From: JBGTNQ01 sp964646785
GTDB lineage: Bacteria > Patescibacteriota > Minisyncoccia > Phycocordibacterales > Zambryskibacteraceae
DNA: 41,809 nucleotides
Assembly: GCA_964646785.1 (NCBI GenBank)
Contig: CAZYGU010000004.1
Span: forward strand, 1 to 41,809
Direction: 5' to 3'
In this document: positions 16,401-23,158 of the stretch, in pieces
How the letters are laid out: each line of letters begins with the position of its first letter
Numbering within the stretch: position 1 is the stretch's first letter
Notes under the pieces: generated by a model
Told to the model about the DNA's origin: nothing
The model's input: only the letters and a program-made list of their open reading frames with translations
The model's database searches: none
Made by a program: the position numbers and the translations under genes

Positions 16401-16510
16401 CGCAATATAAAGAAATATTAAAACCTGAATCAGTCATTGCAGTCTTTGCAAAAATCTCGAAGCGAAACGGTGAAGTGAGTCTTATTATAGAGAAAGTGAA
16501 AGTCTTGTAA
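13478..16510 (+). CDS. dnaE: DNA polymerase III alpha subunit, interrupted by an assembly gap
   Basis: Replicative polymerase of the DnaE1 type. Order: PHP domain (HLHTHSHYSLLNALPKI at 6-22, VALTDNCNLYGAVEF), polymerase palm with catalytic PDIDMDFADNRRDEII, QIGTFGTMMARGAVRDVARALG, fingers YQDDVMLIAIHLAGYSWLEADKLRKAMGKK, the NKAHAASYGRVAYQTAYLKANYP block, and a C-terminal OB domain (VAVGGLVEEIREV ... TIETVVFPKTY). As shown it is 1,010 codons, but 100 Ns (15958-16057) replace the tandem helix-hairpin-helix region after RFGL. From DnaE family spacing I expect some 80-90 residues missing, so the real gap is probably longer than drawn. The frame is consistent across it. Confidence 0.95.
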   Translation: MKQFSHLHTHSHYSLLNALPKIPDLIKRAKKEKMPAVALTDNCNLYGAVEFYKECEKAEIKPILGIDAYIALRGRKDKQAGIDNIRYRLVLLAKNEKGYKNLIELVTLAHLEGFYYKPRIDKEILEQYKEGLICIMPSFSGELVKTLSGAEPSKAKECSDWYKNIFGEDFFIEITKHEEIDGHNERMKLLVDFAKNERIPIVAAHDVYYLDPEDKKARDTLISIQNQGERDRGSFENEEDFSFITKAKANELFKEIPEALDNVQTIIDRIDLKLSFGSWVFPDLKVESGRSYDDELRHVVYEGLTSREVELTQVVKDRIEYELGIIAKKGYSPYFLVVQDLLKYAHENGILTNIRGSVAGSMVTYLSHITNVNPLDYKLPFERFLNPERPSAPDIDMDFADNRRDEIIDYARRKYGSDKVAQIGTFGTMMARGAVRDVARALGFPYATGDKISKLIPLGAQGFPMTIDRAMKLVPELKTMYETEKDVQEIIDMAKKIEGCARHISVHAAGVVISPTKLTDFVPLQFDTKGEDKIITQYDMHAVEDAGLLKFDFLGLKNLAIIADTIHRIEAIEGHTIDIEQIPLDDPKTFALLSKGDTEGLFQLNGDGMTKFLIDLKPSSIHDINAMVALYRPGPMESIPQYIERKQDPSKLTYLDPRMKDILDQSYGVITYQDDVMLIAIHLAGYSWLEADKLRKAMGKKIPEVMQAEKGKLIEGLIKNGMTKAKADNLWLLIEPFAAYGFNKAHAASYGRVAYQTAYLKANYPAIYMSAVLTADSGNVDKIGEFITECKRMEIPVLPPNVNESFQGFSVVREHGVPDKIRFGLTXXXXXXXXXXXXXXXXXXXXXXXXXXXXXXXXXXDSLFGLMADNSTVPTLTLVGDSTATMEETLGWEKELLGLYISGHPLEKFREKLSSTGVSIARIMENPREGASVAVGGLVEEIREVITKGNEPMIFMRLADLTGTIETVVFPKTYAQYKEILKPESVIAVFAKISKRNGEVSLIIEKVKVL
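15958..16057. other. Assembly gap of 100 N inside dnaE
   Basis: Exactly 100 N, an unknown-size placeholder. The flanking coding frames agree by chance with 100, so the true length is 1 more than a multiple of 3, probably around 250 bases. Confidence 0.9.
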
Positions 16511-16516
16511 CAAATA

Positions 16517-16544
16517 TTGCTTTTTTTGTTATTTATGATATAAT
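16517..16544 (+). promoter_or_regulatory. Promoter of the P-loop kinase gene
   Basis: TTGCTT (16517-16522), 16 bp, TATAAT (16539-16544), with an extended TGA before the -10. It starts 7 nt after the dnaE stop and leaves a leader of about 34 nt with AAGGAG. Confidence 0.65.
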
Positions 16545-16584
16545 TTTATTTAGAAGTAAGTGATCCTCAGAAAAAGGAGCAGTG

Positions 16585-17013
16585 ATGAAGAAGTGCTACA
16601 TCATGCGAGGCCTGCCCTACAGCGGTAAGTCCAAGCGTGCACGCGAGCTCGCGGGTGAAACGGGACGAGTCCACTCAACCAATGACTACTTCATGGTTGA
16701 CGGTGTTTACAGGTACAGCCCTTTCCAGGTTCGCGAACTTCACCAGCTCAACCTTGAAGCCTTCAAGAAGAGTCTCGAAGAAGGAATTCCTGTTGTGGTG
16801 CTCGATAACTGCAACGTAAGAATCTGGGAGTTCCAGCTCGGAATCGAGATGGCGGAAAGTTTTGGCTACGAAATCGAAATTGTGACCATGCCTCACTACC
16901 CTGCCATCAAGGCATTTCGTGAAGTGAATTGGCGAAACATCCAGCATGAATCGTTTATGCGAATGTATGAGAAGTTCGAGAACTTCACATTTCACACTCC
17001 CGTTCCCTCTTAA
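16585..17013 (+). CDS. P-loop kinase-like protein (AAA_33 / N4BP2-like)
   Basis: 142 residues with a Walker A at the extreme N-terminus (MRGLPYSGKSKRARELA, GxxxxGKS at 9-16), STNDYFMVDGVYRYSPFQVRELH, then VVVLDNCNVRIWEFQLGIEMAESFGYEIEIV. This order (P-loop, DDYF-like acidic site, Walker B-like VLDNxN with a following Trp) is the one seen in N4BP2/N4BP2L1-like proteins and AAA_33 nucleotide or polynucleotide kinases. The substrate is unknown. AAGGAG lies 6 nt before ATG 16585 (a GTG one codon earlier is less likely). Codon use is clearly richer in G/C than dnaE or thrS (CGCGAGCTCGCGGGT), so acquisition by transfer is possible. Confidence 0.8.
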   Translation: MKKCYIMRGLPYSGKSKRARELAGETGRVHSTNDYFMVDGVYRYSPFQVRELHQLNLEAFKKSLEEGIPVVVLDNCNVRIWEFQLGIEMAESFGYEIEIVTMPHYPAIKAFREVNWRNIQHESFMRMYEKFENFTFHTPVPS

Positions 17014-17026
17014 AACAGCACACCCG

Positions 17027-17059
17027 CCCGACGACTAACACTCGTCGGGTTTGTTTTTT
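17027..17059 (+). terminator. Terminator after the P-loop kinase gene
   Basis: CCCGACGA/TCGTCGGG stem (17027-17034, 17042-17049), then TTTGTTTTTT. Confidence 0.9.
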
Positions 17060-17085
17060 GAAAAAAGAACAGGGAGTGGTAGTAT
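17058..17085 (+). promoter_or_regulatory. thrS promoter, leaderless geometry
   Basis: TTGAAA (17058-17063), 16 bp, TAGTAT (17080-17085), 6 nt, ATG 17092. It overlaps the T-tract of the preceding terminator. Confidence 0.6.
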
Positions 17086-17091
17086 TGGTCT

Positions 17092-18330
17092 ATGTCTAAT
17101 CAACCAGAATCGAACGATCATAAAAAGCTTGGAAAAGAGCTCGAATTATTCGCTTTTTCAGAAACTGTAGGAAAAGGTTTACCACTCTTTCTCCCAAAAG
17201 GAGCTGCTGTACGTCGAGAACTTGAACGCTTCATTGTTGATGAGGAAATCCGTCGTGGATATCTTCATGTGATAACACCAGATATTGCAAAACTTGGTCT
17301 TTATGAAAAATCTGGACATTATCCGTACTACAAGGATTCAATGTACGCACCAATACAAATTGACGACGAGCAGTTCATGCTTCGTCCTATGACGTGCCCG
17401 CACCACTTTGAAGTCTACCTCTCAAAACCACATAGTTATCGAGAGCTTCCGATGCGTATCGCAGAAATTGCAAAACTCTATCGATACGAACAATCTGGAG
17501 AACTCATGGGTCTTCAGCGAGTAAGATCTTTTTGTCTTTCAGATGCACATATCATTTGTGCATCTGAAGAGCAAGCTGTTTCAGAAGTTGGTGAAGCACT
17601 CGACCTCATTGAATACGTAACTGGGGTATTTGGACTTAAACTTGGAGAAGACTATCGCTATCGCCTTTCACTTGGTGATCGCTCCGACACAGAAAAATAT
17701 TACAAAAATGACGCCGCTTGGGAAAAGGGTGAAGATCTCCTCCGAAGCATGATGCAAAAGCGTGGTGCAGATTTTGAAGAAGCAAAGGGTGAAGCAGCAT
17801 TCTATGGACCAAAGATTGATATTCAAATGAAGAATGTAAACGGCAAGGAAGATACCGCTTTCACTGTTCAATACGACTTCTGTATGCCAGATCGATTTGA
17901 TCTCAACTACATAGGAGAAGACGGTAAAGAGCACCGCGCATTTGTTGTGCACCGTTCATCTATTGGTGCTATTGAACGTACAATGGCATTTCTTATTGAA
18001 CGATATGGAGGAGCATTCCCATTCTGGCTCTCCCCTGTACAAGTAAAAGTTATTCCTGTTCGGGAAAATCATAATGTATACGCAACAGAGATTGCTGACA
18101 AACTTCGCGATATGAACTTCCGCGTTGATCTCGATGTACGCGATACAAATCTTGGTTCAAAAGTTCGTGATGCCAAAACTGAAAAGATACCTTTCTGGAT
18201 CGTAATTGGTGATAAAGAAATAGAAGCAAATTCAGTTTCGCTCGAATCTCGTGATGAAGGAAATCTTGGTATAAAACCTATTGAAGAATTGGTATCTTAC
18301 TTTACTGATCTTCGAATTAGTAAAAAATAA
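17092..18330 (+). CDS. thrS: Threonyl-tRNA synthetase, minimal form without editing domain
   Basis: Charges tRNA-Thr. 412 residues against about 640 for E. coli. The class II catalytic core is complete: motif 1 region (GLPLFLPKGAAVRRELERFI), motif 2 with RPMTCPHHFEVY and RYEQSGELMGLQRVRSF, motif 3 HRSSIGAIERTMAFLIER, and zinc ligands Cys102, His153 and His287. The anticodon-binding domain follows (about 310-405, FWLSPVQVKVIPV ... VRDTNLGSKVRDAKTEKIPFWIVIGDKE). The TGS and second (HxxxH, SAD) editing domains that normally fill the first 240 residues are absent, and no upstream frame encodes them. The protein therefore cannot clear Ser-tRNA-Thr itself. tRNA-Thr(UGU) is encoded at 28364-28436. 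Confidence 0.95.
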   Translation: MSNQPESNDHKKLGKELELFAFSETVGKGLPLFLPKGAAVRRELERFIVDEEIRRGYLHVITPDIAKLGLYEKSGHYPYYKDSMYAPIQIDDEQFMLRPMTCPHHFEVYLSKPHSYRELPMRIAEIAKLYRYEQSGELMGLQRVRSFCLSDAHIICASEEQAVSEVGEALDLIEYVTGVFGLKLGEDYRYRLSLGDRSDTEKYYKNDAAWEKGEDLLRSMMQKRGADFEEAKGEAAFYGPKIDIQMKNVNGKEDTAFTVQYDFCMPDRFDLNYIGEDGKEHRAFVVHRSSIGAIERTMAFLIERYGGAFPFWLSPVQVKVIPVRENHNVYATEIADKLRDMNFRVDLDVRDTNLGSKVRDAKTEKIPFWIVIGDKEIEANSVSLESRDEGNLGIKPIEELVSYFTDLRISKK

Positions 18331-18332
18331 AG

Positions 18333-18848
18333 ATGAACAAGTTAAATTTTTTTGTTCTCCTTGTAGGATCTGGTTTCTTATCTGGGATCAACACACCAAT
18401 AAAAGGAGCTGAACAATTTTTACCTGGGATACTCTTTGGTATAATAATGAGTATTTGGTTTTCACTAAAGGAACATAAACAATTTAAAAGTATATTCCTA
18501 TGGCTAATATCTTCTACAATATCATTCTATATAGCAATCAATATTGCCGTTTCAATTTTAATGAGTCAAAAAGAATCATTAAATATATTTGATAACAATT
18601 TTTTTCCTTTTGCTCTCCCTTTTCTTGGAGCTGGTTTAGTTGGTGCATTTCTAATATCTATTTCAACAAAATTACTTATTAATAATTTGTCATCGAAACA
18701 AATTATTTTAATGACGGTAACTGGATGTATTACTAGTTTACCATTTAGCGTTATGCTTTTTACACCAAAATACGACATTGTGCCCTTTATTATATGGCAA
18801 GTAACTATTGGATTACTCTTGTGTTCTTTCACTGAAAAAAATAAATGA
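18333..18848 (+). CDS. Polytopic membrane protein, unknown function
   Basis: 171 residues, no family recognised. About five hydrophobic helices: 4-19, 30-43, 54-75, 91-115 (FFPFALPFLGAGLVGAFLIS) and 125-165 (two close segments, ILMTVTGCITSLPFSVMLF and IVPFIIWQVTIGLLLCSF). Very A/T-rich codon use (Asn, Lys, Ile runs), more so than thrS or the following gene. It starts 2 nt after the thrS stop and overlaps the MBL gene by 4 nt (ATGA), so it is cotranscribed with both. Confidence 0.75.
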   Translation: MNKLNFFVLLVGSGFLSGINTPIKGAEQFLPGILFGIIMSIWFSLKEHKQFKSIFLWLISSTISFYIAINIAVSILMSQKESLNIFDNNFFPFALPFLGAGLVGAFLISISTKLLINNLSSKQIILMTVTGCITSLPFSVMLFTPKYDIVPFIIWQVTIGLLLCSFTEKNK

Positions 18849-19480
18849 AGATTACTAAAATCGGACATTGCTGTTTAGTTGTTGAAGACAAAGGAGTCAA
18901 AATCATGACTGACCCTGGAAACTACACGACAGCACAAGATGATGTTACAGGAATTCATGCCATTCTTATTACTCATGAACATGCAGATCATCTTCATATT
19001 GAATCTCTAAAAAAAGTTCTCACAAACAACCCAACCGCTCGGGTTATCACGAATACCGCAGTTTCAGTAATCCTTACAAAAGAAGGTATCCCTTTTGAAA
19101 TAGTGTCTCATAAAGACGAAACAAGTGTTGGCGAACTCCTTATTCAAGGATTCGGAGATACACATGCTGAAATTTATATCAGTATTCCACCGGTAGAAAA
19201 TACTGGATACATGATTAGTGAGCGATTATTCTATCCAGGTGACGCTTTATACAACCCCGATGTCCCTGTAGACATTCTTGCACTTCCTGTCGCTGGACCG
19301 TGGGTAAAAATTTCCGACGCGATTGAGTATTGTCGAGAAATACATCCAAAGATTGTTTTTCCAGTACATGACGGAATGCTCGCTGACCCAGTACGATCGC
19401 AGCATATGCCTGCCATGATTCTTGATAAAGTTGGTATCAATTTCATCACTTTCTCAAATGGAGAAACAAAAGAATTTTGA
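18845..19480 (+). CDS. MBL-fold metal-dependent hydrolase (UlaG-like)
   Basis: 211 residues of the metallo-beta-lactamase fold. Metal motif THEHADHLH (43-51, HxHxDH), DPGNYTT, a later Asp in YPGDALYNP (about 138), and a final His in IVFPVHDGM. Overall length and motif spacing resemble the UPF0173/UlaG group of cytosolic MBL hydrolases, whose substrates are mostly unknown. Translationally coupled to the membrane protein by the ATGA overlap. It ends with TGA at 19480. Confidence 0.88.
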   Translation: MKITKIGHCCLVVEDKGVKIMTDPGNYTTAQDDVTGIHAILITHEHADHLHIESLKKVLTNNPTARVITNTAVSVILTKEGIPFEIVSHKDETSVGELLIQGFGDTHAEIYISIPPVENTGYMISERLFYPGDALYNPDVPVDILALPVAGPWVKISDAIEYCREIHPKIVFPVHDGMLADPVRSQHMPAMILDKVGINFITFSNGETKEF

Positions 19481-19508
19481 TTGCACAGATATACAATAAT
19501 GGTATAAC
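19481..19508 (+). promoter_or_regulatory. Promoter of the small membrane gene at 19553
   Basis: TTGCAC (19481-19486), 16 bp, TATAAC (19503-19508), immediately after the MBL gene. It leaves a leader of about 38 nt. Confidence 0.5.
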
Positions 19509-19552
19509 AATACAAGGTTCCCTCTAACCATGTTCTTTCGAGGAGACAACAG

Positions 19553-19828
19553 GTGAACTACAGTATGGAAAACCGCATTCTGGAGTTTATTCCACTTTTT
19601 TTCATGGTACTAGCCGTTTTCGCGACATGTTTTTGTTCATTACAGAATCCAAAGAGACGGGTAATCGAACTTACCTATATATTCTGGATTCTCGCTGGAA
19701 CTTCTTCATTCCTCGTATTTGGACTCATCGAAAAATCACTTGGAAGTATGTGTGTATCAGGAGGAAGTACAATCCTGCTTACCATGGCCCTTTACGCATA
19801 CTGGAAAAAGAGACCGGTTGAGTATTGA
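19553..19828 (+). CDS. Small membrane protein, unknown function
   Basis: 91 residues from GTG 19553, with GAGGAG (19540-19545) 7 nt upstream. An ATG four codons later is less well spaced. Three hydrophobic segments: FIPLFFMVLAVFATCFCS (about 14-31), YIFWILAGTSSFLVFGL (about 42-58) and GGSTILLTMALYAYW (about 71-85). It ends KKRPVEY. Monocistronic, with its own promoter and a strong terminator. No homologue recognised. Confidence 0.65.
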   Translation: MNYSMENRILEFIPLFFMVLAVFATCFCSLQNPKRRVIELTYIFWILAGTSSFLVFGLIEKSLGSMCVSGGSTILLTMALYAYWKKRPVEY

Positions 19829-19864
19829 AAAATCCCCGAAACGCAAAGCGTTTCGGGGATTTTT
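19828..19864. terminator. Bidirectional terminator between the 19553 gene and gyrB
   Basis: 17-bp stem AAAAATCCCCGAAACGC / GCGTTTCGGGGATTTTT with an AAA loop. It serves both convergent genes. Confidence 0.92.
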
Positions 19865-19873
19865 ACTTTCAGG

Positions 19874-21934
19874 CTAAATATCTAGATTCGCCATTTTCGC
19901 ATTCGACTGGATGAATGACTTTCGAGATGGAACATCTGTTCCCATTAAGATATCGAACACTTTATCAGCATCTTGTGCATCATCAACATTTACCTGTTTC
20001 AATATTCTTCGAGCAGGATCCATCGTTGTTTCCCATAGCTCTTCTGAGTTCATTTCTCCAAGACCTTTGTATCGCTGAATAGAAATTTTCGGAGTTTTTT
20101 TAGTAACTGTTTCTTCAACACCTTCTTCAGATTCTTCGGTAATTGCATCAGTGGTTTCTTCAACTTCCTCGAGGTTTACATCTTTACCGACAATTTTAAT
20201 TTTCTCTTCATCTGAATATGCGTAGAAAATTTCTTTTCCTTTTTTAATTTTATAGAGAGGCGGTTGTGCAATATAGATATGTCCAGCATCAATAAGTGGT
20301 CTAAAGAATCGATATATAAGTGTTAGGAGAAGTGTCCGGATGTGCGCACCGTCAACATCGGCATCTGTTGCAATAATAATTTTGTGATATCGCAACTTAC
20401 TAATATCAAATGTATCACCGATCGCTGTACCGAGAGCAATAACAAAGTTTTTAATTTGTTCTGACCCAAGCATTCTATCAAGACGAGCGCGTTCAATGTT
20501 GAGGATTTTTCCTCGAAGCGGCAAGATTGCTTGTGTGCGACGATCTCGTCCCATCTTTGCAGTACCACCTGCAGAATCTCCCTCCACAATAAACACTTCA
20601 GATTCTTCAGCTGATTTACTCTGACAATCTGCAAGTTTTCCAGGAAGAGTCATTCCCTCAAGTGCTCCTTTTCGAAGAACCGAATCCTTTGCTGCCTTTG
20701 CTGCCTTTCTAGCTTTCAGAGCCAAAATTACCTTTTGAATGATAGCCTTGGCATCATCTGGATTTTCCTCGAGAAAGGCACCAAACGAGTCATTAAAGAC
20801 TGTTTCCACCATAGAACGAGCCTCAACAGTACCAAGCTTAGCTTTTGTTTGACCTTCAAATTGAATCTCTCTTAATTTAACTGAAATAACACATGTGAGA
20901 CCCTCTAGCACATCATCCCCAGTGAAGTTATCTTCACTTTCCTTAATAAGATTTGCTTTTCGTGCATACGTATTAAGACTTCGAGTGAGTGCCGTCTTAA
21001 ATCCAGTCACGTGTGTTCCCCCTTCACCGTTATAAATATTGTTTGCGAATGGAACAATACGCGAAACAATATCATCAACATATTGAAGTGAAATTTCTAC
21101 TGATTCATATTCATTGGTTTTTTTCTCAATATAGAAAATATTTTTATGAATCGACTTTTGTGTTTGGTTGTAAAACTTTACAAGAGAAAGAAGTCCTCCT
21201 TCAAAATAAAATGTCATTGAAGGGACACTCAGTCCAAGACTGCGAATATAGAATATATCCTGATCAGGAATTTTCTTCTCATAACCTCTTGCATCAATAA
21301 CGGTAATACGAAGACCCTTTACCAAATATGCCTGCTGACGAAGGTGTCCAACGATACGATTAAAATCAAAGTTCGTATCTGGGAAAATAGTAGGATCAGG
21401 GACGAATGTGATGATTGAACCATTTAATTTTGTAGAGCCAATCTTTTTTACAGCAGCTTTTTTCTTACCCTGACTGTACTCCTGCATATAAAGACCACCA
21501 TCCTTATGGACCTGCACGCGGCACATCGTAGAAAGTGCATTCACAACAGATGCTCCAACTCCATGGAGACCTCCTGAAACTTTGTATCCAGAATCATCAC
21601 CACCGAATTTTCCTCCCGCATGAAGGACAGTCATAATTGTCTCGAGTGCCGACACCTTGGTCTGCTTATGAACATCAACAGGAATACCTCGGCCATTGTC
21701 TGCAACGCGAATCTGATTTCCAGGCAAAAGTGCAACTTCAACATCATTTGCAAATCCTCCCATCGCTTCATCACGAGCGTTGTCGAATATTTCCCAAATT
21801 AAATGATGAAGACCATCTGGGCCAGTGGTACCGATATACATACCCGGTCGCTTTCGCACAGGATCAAGGCCCTCAAGAACCTGAATGGAATCTGCTCCGT
21901 ACGATGATTTCTTTTTTGATTCCTCTTTTGCCAT
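19874..21934 (-). CDS. gyrB: DNA gyrase subunit B
   Basis: ATPase subunit of gyrase, 686 residues from ATG 21934 (MAKEESKKKSSYGADSIQVLEGLDPVRKRPGMYIG); an upstream in-frame start at 21964 adds only unrelated residues. GHKL ATPase: EIFDNARDEA, DNGRGIPVDVH, GGKFGGDDSGYKVSGGLHGVG. Transducer QRYKGLGEMN; TOPRIM EGDSAGGTAKMGRDRRTQAILPLRGKILN and DADVDGAHIRTLLLTL. An acidic stretch of about 35 residues (EEVEETTDAITEESEEGVEETV) sits within the TOPRIM region. The partner gyrA is not in the window. Confidence 0.95.
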   Translation of the reverse strand: MAKEESKKKSSYGADSIQVLEGLDPVRKRPGMYIGTTGPDGLHHLIWEIFDNARDEAMGGFANDVEVALLPGNQIRVADNGRGIPVDVHKQTKVSALETIMTVLHAGGKFGGDDSGYKVSGGLHGVGASVVNALSTMCRVQVHKDGGLYMQEYSQGKKKAAVKKIGSTKLNGSIITFVPDPTIFPDTNFDFNRIVGHLRQQAYLVKGLRITVIDARGYEKKIPDQDIFYIRSLGLSVPSMTFYFEGGLLSLVKFYNQTQKSIHKNIFYIEKKTNEYESVEISLQYVDDIVSRIVPFANNIYNGEGGTHVTGFKTALTRSLNTYARKANLIKESEDNFTGDDVLEGLTCVISVKLREIQFEGQTKAKLGTVEARSMVETVFNDSFGAFLEENPDDAKAIIQKVILALKARKAAKAAKDSVLRKGALEGMTLPGKLADCQSKSAEESEVFIVEGDSAGGTAKMGRDRRTQAILPLRGKILNIERARLDRMLGSEQIKNFVIALGTAIGDTFDISKLRYHKIIIATDADVDGAHIRTLLLTLIYRFFRPLIDAGHIYIAQPPLYKIKKGKEIFYAYSDEEKIKIVGKDVNLEEVEETTDAITEESEEGVEETVTKKTPKISIQRYKGLGEMNSEELWETTMDPARRILKQVNVDDAQDADKVFDILMGTDVPSRKSFIQSNAKMANLDI

Positions 21935-22029
21935 AGCAGATATTTTGTCCCAGTATTTTACCAAAGATGAACCTTAAAAGAAAGGGGTTAAATAACTCAT
22001 TTAATCTATATTTCTGGCTGTATATTCCT

Positions 22030-22512
22030 CTATCCGTTACTAAGACGCGGCAAGGCACAATCTTCTCTAAAGTAATTAACCTGGATTTGGATATTTTTAA
22101 TCCATCCATCAAGCCACTTATTTGCAAATTCCTGATCATGTCGAGCAACAACTCCAGGATATGTATCCATAACTGTATCTATCATATCTGAGATTTTATT
22201 TGAGAGATTATTACAGTAGTAAGTATTACCATCGATATCTAAAACCTCTACTGCTCCAACCGCAGCAAGAAAGATATTATTTCGAGGTAAACTTGCGACC
22301 TTTTGAAATGCTTCACTGCGCAACAGCTGAGTATTACTTTCATATCTATCAGCATTAGTCTGATTTTCTGGAACTGTACTCATATATTCAACAAAAGTTC
22401 GTAAAGCAAGTGCTTTTTTTTGAATCTCAAATCTTGAATAAAAAAATAAGGTTATTATTGCAATAACTAACAACGCACTTGGAATAATAACTTTTTTATT
22501 AGTTGTAAACAT
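22030..22512 (-). CDS. Membrane-anchored protein, unknown function
   Basis: 160 residues: a short cytoplasmic N-terminus (MFTTNKK), one membrane anchor (VIIPSALLVIAIITLFFYS, 8-26), then a soluble, mostly helical domain with two cysteines (YYCNNL and REDCAL). No family recognised. It lies between the C39-like gene and gyrB on the same strand. A perfect hairpin at 22524-22545 precedes it. Confidence 0.65.
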   Translation of the reverse strand: MFTTNKKVIIPSALLVIAIITLFFYSRFEIQKKALALRTFVEYMSTVPENQTNADRYESNTQLLRSEAFQKVASLPRNNIFLAAVGAVEVLDIDGNTYYCNNLSNKISDMIDTVMDTYPGVVARHDQEFANKWLDGWIKNIQIQVNYFREDCALPRLSNG

Positions 22513-22523
22513 AATTTATATAT

Positions 22524-22545
22524 TACTTATACTTGAATATAAGTA
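22524..22545 (-). repeat. Inverted repeat before the 22030 gene
   Basis: TACTTATA - CTTGAA - TATAAGTA, an 8-bp perfect stem between the C39-like stop and the next ATG (22512). It is too A/T-rich for a good terminator; an operator or a mere A/T palindrome is possible. Confidence 0.4.
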
Positions 22546-22552
22546 TACCAAA

Positions 22553-23149
22553 TCAACCTATAAATATAGCCATTTTTCGCCAATATGTGTTAAATTCGTC
22601 AAAAGGCATGAATACTGCTTTTCTTGGCTCATCTTTAGCATCGGAATCGTGGTAGTAGAATCCTTTGAGTGTGCCGTTTTCTTCTTCAAAGCCAATAAAT
22701 AATACAGAATGAAACGACTTCCCTTCTGAAAGACCTGGGAGTATCGAAATAAGTGGAAGACTTCCTGTTTCAAGCATTGCTACTATTTTTTTAACACCAT
22801 TGTCATATATCTCATTTTCGTATGGACTTGCAACAGGATTATTCATCTCATCAAGAGACATGGACTTGAATTCCTCTCGAAATGCATTTACTCCATAGTT
22901 TCGCGCCATTGCAACCGTCACGTCACGATGAAGACCTTGCGCTGCGACAACCTCAGTTATAAGACCTACTTGAATCATCGAAGCGGTATGTGCCATTGCT
23001 TCATGCATAAGTACATCGATAGAGGGCGCACGTCCAGGAACAAGAAAATCTAGTGCCATTTTAAGACACGTCATCGCGCATGCACGAGGCTTTAAATCTT
23101 CTCTTTCTACATCTTTAAACTGAGAATAGTATGGGACGTCTAATTTCAT
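22553..23149 (-). CDS. C39-like papain-fold cysteine peptidase domain protein
   Basis: 198 residues resembling Peptidase_C39_2: MKLDVPYYSQ at the start, a putative catalytic Cys24 at the head of a helix (RACAMTCLKMALDF), His147 in SFHSVLFIGFEE, and an Asp in YYHDSDAKDEP (168 or 170). The Q-C-H-D layout fits the fold; activity and substrate are unknown. No signal peptide, so it is probably cytoplasmic. It begins 10 nt after the pheT stop, so it is in the pheST transcription unit. Confidence 0.75.
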   Translation of the reverse strand: MKLDVPYYSQFKDVEREDLKPRACAMTCLKMALDFLVPGRAPSIDVLMHEAMAHTASMIQVGLITEVVAAQGLHRDVTVAMARNYGVNAFREEFKSMSLDEMNNPVASPYENEIYDNGVKKIVAMLETGSLPLISILPGLSEGKSFHSVLFIGFEEENGTLKGFYYHDSDAKDEPRKAVFMPFDEFNTYWRKMAIFIG

Positions 23150-23158
23150 AAAAAATAA

